Translations under genes and position numbers: made by a program
The notes under the pieces: generated by a model
What the model was told of the DNA's origin: nothing
Database searches by the model: none
The model's input: only the letters and a program-made list of their open reading frames with translations
In this document: positions 59,020 to 64,000 of the stretch, in pieces
Layout of the letters: the number at the start of each line of letters is the position of its first letter
How positions within the stretch are numbered: the first letter of the stretch is position 1
Assembly: GCF_023016525.1 (NCBI RefSeq)
Contig: NZ_JALKCG010000002.1
Span: forward strand, 85,001 to 149,000
Origin: Ancylobacter koreensis
GTDB taxonomy: Bacteria; Pseudomonadota; Alphaproteobacteria; Rhizobiales; Xanthobacteraceae
DNA length: 64,000 bases
Direction of reading: 5' to 3'

Positions 59020-59922
59020 TCAGGCCGCCTTATTCTTCGCGCCCGCGTCGAGGCCCAGCCGTTCGATCAGCCGGCGGGCATCCTGCGGGGCGTGCAGCTT
59101 GTCGGTATTGTCGAAGAACACGAAGACGTCGCGCGGCGTCCGGCGCGCCGGTTCGGGGGAGGCGAAGTCGCCCTCCTTCAGGACGCGACCGTGTGCCCAC
59201 GCCGCCACCCGTGCCGCCCATCGGTCGAGGTCGTCGTCGCCGTAGCGCGAGCGGTACAGCTCGCCGGAGCCGTGCAGGCGGCAATAGGCGAAGTCGGCGG
59301 TCAGATCCATGAGGCGGGGCCATTTCACCGTGTCGGCGCAGACCAGCGCCAAGCCATGCGTGCGCAGCAGCTCGACGAAGGCCGGCGTGCGGAAGCTTTC
59401 ATGCCGGATCTCAAGCGCATGGCGCAGCGACCGGTTCGCGTCGGTCTGCGTCACTGCCCGCCCGTCGACCCGCGCGTCGTGGCGGGCGGCGAGGCGCGCG
59501 GCGGCCTCGGTGTCCTTGGGCAAGAGCGCGAGAAACGCGCCGATCACCTCGGGGTCGAAGCGAAAGCTCGGTGGCAGCTGCCACAGCAGCGGGCCGAGCT
59601 TGGCGCCGAGGCAGAGCACGCCCGAGGCGAGGAAATTGGCCAGTGGAGTCTCGATGTCCTTGAGGCGCTTCGTGTGGGTGATGAAGCGCGAGCCCTTCAC
59701 GGCGAAGACGAAATCGTCCGGCGTCTCCTCCGCCCAGCGGCGGAACACTTCCGGGCGCTGAAGGCCGTAGAAGGTGCCGTTGATCTCTAGCGCGGGAAAA
59801 CGACCGGCGGCGAAGGTCAGTTCGCGTTTCTGGACGAGCCCCTTGGGATAGAAATTGCCGCGCCAGGGCGCATAGGTCCAGCCCGATACGCCGATCCGGA
59901 TCTCGCCTTTTCGCGCCTGCAT
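59020..59922 (-). CDS. DUF72 domain-containing protein
   Basis: 300 residues from an ATG with GGGAGG 7 bases upstream. DUF72 TIM-barrel pattern: IRIGVSGWTYAPWRGNFYPK, FPALEINGTFYGLQRPEVFR, FVFAVKGSRFITHTKRL, LEIRHESFRTPAFVELLR, FAYCRLHGSG and VFVFFDNTDKLHAPQDA. The family is widespread and its biochemical role is not settled. It is convergent with the hydrolase gene and divergent from the dehydrogenase gene. Confidence 0.92.
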   Translation of the reverse strand: MQARKGEIRIGVSGWTYAPWRGNFYPKGLVQKRELTFAAGRFPALEINGTFYGLQRPEVFRRWAEETPDDFVFAVKGSRFITHTKRLKDIETPLANFLASGVLCLGAKLGPLLWQLPPSFRFDPEVIGAFLALLPKDTEAAARLAARHDARVDGRAVTQTDANRSLRHALEIRHESFRTPAFVELLRTHGLALVCADTVKWPRLMDLTADFAYCRLHGSGELYRSRYGDDDLDRWAARVAAWAHGRVLKEGDFASPEPARRTPRDVFVFFDNTDKLHAPQDARRLIERLGLDAGAKNKAA

Positions 59923-60062
59923 TCGGGCCTCCCGCGGCTGCGGCCGTTCGACCTTCTCTGCGCCAATCCGGCGAAGGTCCGGCCGGTTCCACCTTTCCAT
60001 GAGGAACCGAAGCGCGCGGCCGGTCGTTGGGACCCATGATCCCCAGCGACAGGAGCCCGCCG

Positions 60063-60923
60063 ATGCTTGAGCATCACCCTCGCCCGCCCTTCGAACCGCA
60101 GCAGCAGCCCATGCCGGGGCGGACGGCGGCCATGTCGCCGCGCCCGGACCATGGCGAAGACAGCTATCGCGGCTCCGGCCGGCTGGAAGGGCTCAAGGCC
60201 GTCATCACCGGCGCCGACAGCGGCATCGGCCGCGCCGTCGCGCTGGCCTATGCCCGCGAGGGCGCGGACGTGCTTATCGCCTATCTCGACGAGCACGAGG
60301 ATGCCGAAGCGACCGCCGCGCTGGTGCGCGAGGCCGGCCGGCAGGCCGTGCTGGTGGCCGGCGACATCCAGCATCCCGAGCATTGCCGCGCGCTGGTGGA
60401 CAAGGCGGTGAAGGCCTTCGGGCGCGTCGACATCCTCGTCAACAATGCCGCCCATCAGGCGACCTTCGACGAGATTTCCGACATCAGCGACGAGGAGTGG
60501 GAGCTCACCTTCAGGGTGAACATCCATGCGATGTTCTACCTCACCAAGGCGGCTGTGCCGCACATGAAGCCGGGCGGCGCCATCATCAACACCGCCTCGA
60601 TCAATTCGGACAAACCCAACCCGGCCCTGCTCGCCTACGCCACCACCAAGGGCGCGATCCAGAACTTCACCGCCGGCCTCGCGCAACTCCTCGCGGAGAA
60701 GGGCATCCGCGCCAATGCGGTGGCGCCGGGGCCGATCTGGACGCCGCTGATCCCCTCCACCATGCCGGCGGAGAAGGTCGCCCATTTCGGCGAGCAGGTG
60801 CCGATGAAGCGGCCGGGCCAGCCGGCGGAGCTGGCGACCGCCTATGTGATGCTGGCCGATCCGCTGTCCAGCTACGTCTCCGGCGCCACCATCGCGGTCA
60901 CCGGCGGCGGGCCGATGCTCTAG
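60063..60923 (+). CDS. Short-chain dehydrogenase/reductase (YghA-like, stress-associated)
   Basis: 286 residues with an extended Pro-rich N-terminal tail of about 40 residues typical of the YghA/general-stress subgroup. Rossmann motif TGADSGIGRAVA, structural NNAA, catalytic Ser in NTASINSD and Tyr-Lys in YATTKGAIQNF. A Glu or Asp after the second strand that would favour NAD over NADP is not decisive (AYLDEHEDAE). AGGAG precedes the ATG. The substrate is unknown. Confidence 0.92.
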   Translation: MLEHHPRPPFEPQQQPMPGRTAAMSPRPDHGEDSYRGSGRLEGLKAVITGADSGIGRAVALAYAREGADVLIAYLDEHEDAEATAALVREAGRQAVLVAGDIQHPEHCRALVDKAVKAFGRVDILVNNAAHQATFDEISDISDEEWELTFRVNIHAMFYLTKAAVPHMKPGGAIINTASINSDKPNPALLAYATTKGAIQNFTAGLAQLLAEKGIRANAVAPGPIWTPLIPSTMPAEKVAHFGEQVPMKRPGQPAELATAYVMLADPLSSYVSGATIAVTGGGPML

Positions 60924-60941
60924 TCCGACAGGGAGGATTCC

Positions 60942-61208
60942 ATGCACACCGAACACGCTGCGCGCAGCCTCAGCTATCGCCTCACCGGCCGGGAGGGCGA
61001 ATGGCGGGTCGAGACGGATGAACTCGCCGGCATGGCCTATGCGAGCAAGGAGGCCGCCTTCGAAGCGGCGGTGGCCGCCGCCTCCAATGCGATCCGCGAC
61101 GGTTTCGAGGTCATCATCGCCGTGCCGGGCGCCGACGCCGAGCCGATGCTTGGCACCGAGGACACCGGGCGCGGTGCCGGAGGCGACGCCCCGCGCCCGC
61201 CTCGCTGA
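60942..61208 (+). CDS. Small protein of unknown function (DUF2188-like)
   Basis: 88 residues with a strong ribosome binding site (AGGGAGGAT), 18 bases after the dehydrogenase gene and likely co-transcribed. The pattern of a strand (LSYRLTGREGEWRVETDE), a helix (SKEAAFEAAVAAASNAIRDG) and a strand (FEVIIAVPG) resembles the small DUF2188 fold found in stress operons, but the match is structural impression only. Confidence 0.65.
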   Translation: MHTEHAARSLSYRLTGREGEWRVETDELAGMAYASKEAAFEAAVAAASNAIRDGFEVIIAVPGADAEPMLGTEDTGRGAGGDAPRPPR

Positions 61209-61256
61209 CCGGCCGGCCGGGGGATGGGCGGCCGGGCCGCGACGGCGGGAAGGACG

Positions 61257-62222
61257 ATGCGTGTCGCCGGGAGCCTCGCTCCCGGCGTGTTCCTGTGCGC
61301 GTGTTCGGGGCCGCAGTCGGCGCTCGATCCCGCCGGGCGCGAGGCGTCCGAGGTCGCCACCCTGTTCTGGGGCATGCTGGCCGGCGCCGCGCTCATCTGG
61401 CTTGCGGTCATCGGCGCGGCCGTGTTCGCGGGCCGGGTGCAGAAAGAGCCGATCGGCGATCGCGCGGGCCTGCGGCTGATCCTGTGGGCCGGCGCGGTGA
61501 TCCCGACCCTCGTGCTTGCCGCGCTGCTGGCCTACGGCCTGCGGCTGATGCCGGTCCTGCGGGCCGGCGAGGCGAGCCTGCGTGTCCATGTGAGCGGCGA
61601 GCAATATTGGTGGCGCGTGACCTATGAGCGCGCCGACGGCACGCGGATCGAGAGCGCCAACGAGCTGCGCCTGCCCGCCGGCCGCCCGGCGGAGATCGTG
61701 CTCGACAGCGCCGACGTGATCCATTCCTTCTGGATTCCGGCGCTGGCGGGCAAGCTCGACATGATCCCCGGCCGCACCAACCGGCTCGTGCTGCATCCCG
61801 AGCGCATCGGTACCTATCGCGGTGTCTGCGCCGAGTTCTGCGGGCGCTCGCACGCCTATATGGCGTTTCCCGTCGTCGTCCTGCCGCCGCAGGAGTTCGA
61901 GGCGTGGCTCGCCCGAGAAGCTGCGCCTGCCGAGGTTCCGGCCACATCCACGACCGATACCGGCGCCTTCCTCGCCAATGGCTGCGGCGGTTGCCACGCC
62001 GTGCGCGGTACGGCGGCCAGCGGCACCATCGGGCCGGACCTGACCCATCTCGCGTCCCGTCTGACGCTCGGCGCCGGCATGTTCGCGAATACGAGCGAGA
62101 ACCGCCGCCGCTTCGTCGCCGAGGCCGAGACGCTCAAGCCGGGGGTGCGCATGCCCTCGTTCGGCGCCCTGGCGCCGGCCGAGCTCGACGCCATCGCCGC
62201 CTATCTCGGGAGCCTGCGATGA
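61257..62222 (+). CDS. ctaC: Cytochrome c oxidase subunit II fused to a cytochrome c domain (caa3 type)
   Basis: 321 residues from an ATG with GGGAAGGACG upstream. A lipoprotein-like signal (GVFLCAC) is followed by two membrane helices (36-58 and 73-95). The CuA domain has His156, Cys191, Glu193, Cys195, His199 and Met202 (CAEFCGRSHAYM). The C-terminal cytochrome c has CGGCH at 243-247 and a Met ligand in MPSF. The fused haem lets it take electrons from a soluble or membrane cytochrome. The stop overlaps the subunit I start. Confidence 0.95.
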   Translation: MRVAGSLAPGVFLCACSGPQSALDPAGREASEVATLFWGMLAGAALIWLAVIGAAVFAGRVQKEPIGDRAGLRLILWAGAVIPTLVLAALLAYGLRLMPVLRAGEASLRVHVSGEQYWWRVTYERADGTRIESANELRLPAGRPAEIVLDSADVIHSFWIPALAGKLDMIPGRTNRLVLHPERIGTYRGVCAEFCGRSHAYMAFPVVVLPPQEFEAWLAREAAPAEVPATSTTDTGAFLANGCGGCHAVRGTAASGTIGPDLTHLASRLTLGAGMFANTSENRRRFVAEAETLKPGVRMPSFGALAPAELDAIAAYLGSLR

Positions 62223-64000
62223 GCGAGAGCGACGCCGCGCGCCGGAAGCGGGAGGAGGCCGAGCTCCGGGCGGTGTGGGACATTCCGCGCGGCTGGCGCT
62301 ACCTCTCCAACTGCAACAATCAGGTCGTCGGGCTCTGGTACACCGGCGCGTCCTTCTTCTTCTTCCTGTTCGCCGGCGTGCTGGCGCTGATCATGCGCGC
62401 GCAACTGGCGGTGCCCGACGGCACCCTCGTCTCGGCCGGCACCTACAACCAGCTCTACACGCTGCACGGCACGATGATGATGTTCCTGTTCGCCGTCCCG
62501 ATCTTCGAGGCGGTGGCGATCCTCATTTTGCCGCAGATGCTGGCGGCGCGGGACCTGCCGTTTCCGCGCCTCTCGGCCTTCGGCTTCTGGTGCTTCCTCA
62601 TCGGCGGCGTGTTCGTCGGCGGCTCGATCTTCTTCGACGCCGCGCCCGACAGCGGCTGGTTCATGTATCCCCCGCTCGCCACCGACACGAGCCAGACCGG
62701 CATCGGCGCCGACATCTGGCTGCTCGGCCTCTCCTTCATCGAGGTCGCCTCCATCGCGGCGGCGGTGGAGCTGATCGTCGGCGTGCTGAAGTGCCGCCCA
62801 CCCGGCATGCGCATCAACCTTATGCCGCTCTACTGCTGGTACGTGCTGATCGTCGGCGGGATGATCCTGTTCGCCTTCCCGCCGCTGATTGCCGGCGACA
62901 TATTGTTCGAGATGCAGCGGCTGTTCGACTGGCCGTTCTTCGACCCGGCGCGCGGCGGCGATCCCGTGCTGTGGCAGCACCTGTTCTGGATCTTCGGTCA
63001 TCCCGAGGTCTACATCATCTTCCTGCCCTCCATCGCGCTGCTCGCGATGATCGTGCCGACCTTCGCCCGGCGCCCGATCCTCGGCTATGGCTGGATCGTG
63101 CTGGCGGCGGTGGGCACCGGCTTCCTCAGCTTCGGGCTGTGGGCGCACCACATGTTCACCATCGGCCTGCCCTCGCTCTCGCTCGGCTTCTTCTCGGCGG
63201 CCTCGGAAGCGGTGGCGATCCCGACCGGGGTGCAGATCTTCGTCTTCGTGGCGACGCTGCTGGCGGGACGGGTGATCTTCTCCATCCCCATGCTGTTCGC
63301 CACTGGCGCGCTCGCCATCTTCGTCTTCGGCGGGCTCACCGGCGTGATGGTGGCCCTCGCCCCCTTCGACTGGCAGGCGCATGACAGCTACTTCATCGTC
63401 GCGCATCTGCACTACACGCTGATCGGCGGTATGTTCTTCCCGCTCGTCGCCGGGCTCTACTATTTCCATCCCTTCATAACGGGGAGGATGCTTTCGGAGC
63501 GGCTCGGGCGCTGGTCGTTCTGGTTGATGTTCGCCGGCTTCAACATCGCCTTCCTGCCGATGCACATCACCGGCCTGCGCGGCATGCCGCGCCGCGTCTT
63601 CACCTATCCCGCCGACCATGGCTGGGACGGGCTGAACCTCGTCTCCACCCTCGGCGCCTTCACCATGGCGGCGGGCATCGGCGTGCTGCTGTGGGACGTG
63701 CTGCGGCCGGGCAAGCCGCGCGCGCCGCGCAATCCCTGGAACGCCGGCACGCTGGAATGGGTGGCGGGCGATCCCTCCGAGCCCTGGGGCATACGCTCAG
63801 TGCCACCGATCACCAGCCGCTATCCTCTGTGGGACCAGAGGGACCTCGTGCGCGACATCGACGAGGGCCGCTTCTTCCTGCCCGGCGCGCCCGAGGGCCG
63901 GCGCGAGACGCTCGTCACCGGCGTGCTCGACGCCGAGCCGCAGCAGGTGCTGCGCGTGCCGGGCAACAGCTTCAAGCCGCTGATTGCCGCCGTCTTCATC
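62219..64000 (+). CDS. ctaD: Cytochrome c oxidase subunit I, probably fused to subunit III; runs off the window
   Basis: 594 residues are visible with no stop. Haem ligands His83 and His398, CuB ligands His261 (GHPEVY), His310 and His311 (WAHHMF), and high-spin haem ligand His396 (VAHLHYTLIGG) are present, as is Glu263 of the D channel. The K-channel lysine position reads IPTGVQIF, with Gln339 in place of Lys. The tail after residue 520 (NPWNAGTLEWVAGDPSEPWG, then TGVLDAEPQQVLRVPG) is that of subunit I/III fusions. The ATG overlaps the ctaC stop. Confidence 0.94.
   Translation, partial: MSESDAARRKREEAELRAVWDIPRGWRYLSNCNNQVVGLWYTGASFFFFLFAGVLALIMRAQLAVPDGTLVSAGTYNQLYTLHGTMMMFLFAVPIFEAVAILILPQMLAARDLPFPRLSAFGFWCFLIGGVFVGGSIFFDAAPDSGWFMYPPLATDTSQTGIGADIWLLGLSFIEVASIAAAVELIVGVLKCRPPGMRINLMPLYCWYVLIVGGMILFAFPPLIAGDILFEMQRLFDWPFFDPARGGDPVLWQHLFWIFGHPEVYIIFLPSIALLAMIVPTFARRPILGYGWIVLAAVGTGFLSFGLWAHHMFTIGLPSLSLGFFSAASEAVAIPTGVQIFVFVATLLAGRVIFSIPMLFATGALAIFVFGGLTGVMVALAPFDWQAHDSYFIVAHLHYTLIGGMFFPLVAGLYYFHPFITGRMLSERLGRWSFWLMFAGFNIAFLPMHITGLRGMPRRVFTYPADHGWDGLNLVSTLGAFTMAAGIGVLLWDVLRPGKPRAPRNPWNAGTLEWVAGDPSEPWGIRSVPPITSRYPLWDQRDLVRDIDEGRFFLPGAPEGRRETLVTGVLDAEPQQVLRVPGNSFKPLIAAVFI

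Noticed and set aside
59817-62048. Very long open frame on the minus strand opposite the DUF72, dehydrogenase and oxidase genes
   Set aside because: It is a mirror of real genes in GC-rich DNA. Its translation is rich in Arg, Gly and His with no domain, and it crosses three well-supported genes on both strands.
62201-63619. Long minus-strand frame opposite oxidase subunit I
   Set aside because: The plus strand encodes an oxidase with all metal ligands. The mirror frame is rich in Glu, His, Arg and Asp and has no fold signature.

Overview
The window looks like part of the chromosome of a free-living, motile, high-GC alphaproteobacterium of the order Hyphomicrobiales. Several things support this: the rhizobial-type flagellar gene set (motC, motE, flaF, flbT, ftcR, a DUF1217 gene), the absence of any fliA/flgM/fliD/fliS gene, and many GTG or TTG starts with strong GGAG-type ribosome binding sites. 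The first 28 bases hold the start of a gene matching NAD-dependent formate dehydrogenase, which suggests a methylotroph or autotroph of the Xanthobacteraceae (Ancylobacter/Starkeya-like). The genus is an inference.

Left end (1-3.1 kb): the formate dehydrogenase start, a LysR regulator, a CHAD-domain protein, an initiator tRNA-Met with its terminator, and a degraded serine-recombinase tail just behind the tRNA. Signalling block (3.1-14.1 kb): a soluble PAS chemoreceptor and a membrane histidine kinase on the minus strand. Divergent from them is a tight five-gene operon: a periplasmic sulfite-oxidase-fold protein, a second histidine kinase, and three response regulators (receiver only, receiver-EAL, receiver-MarR). 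Then come the flagellar regulator ftcR, cheY and cheZ.

Flagellar block (14.1-47.8 kb): nearly all structural and export genes in a few overlapping operons. Minus strand: fliF-fliH-motB-motC-fliK-transglycosylase; the flagellin gene alone; flgB-flgC-fliE-flgG-flgA-flgI-motE-flgH-fliL-fliP; motA-fliM-orf-fliN-fliG-flhB-orf. Plus strand: DUF1217-flgF-fliI, then flgE-flgK-flgL-flaF-flbT-flgD-fliQ-flhA-fliR-fliJ-like-flgJ-like-flgN-like-orf. A chemotaxis operon follows (mcp-cheA-cheW-cheY-cheB-cheR, to 55.2 kb).

Right end (55.4-64 kb): a sorbosone-dehydrogenase-like lipoprotein, a DUF3182/hydrolase pair, a DUF72 protein, a short-chain dehydrogenase, a small protein, and a cytochrome oxidase operon (subunit II fused to cytochrome c, and subunit I running off the end).

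The most notable observation is an apparently unreported bipartite promoter-like element, CCAGYCTCGNGCAA-N10-CTAG. It lies 48-49 bases upstream of the flgB, motA and flgE starts and also in front of the soluble chemoreceptor. Weaker copies lie near the flagellin gene, cheY, the DUF1217 gene and inside fliM. It resembles none of the sigma-28, sigma-54 or CtrA consensus sequences. It could tie the scattered motility operons into one regulon, perhaps through FtcR. The five-gene kinase/three-regulator operon is the best candidate for a new signalling system.
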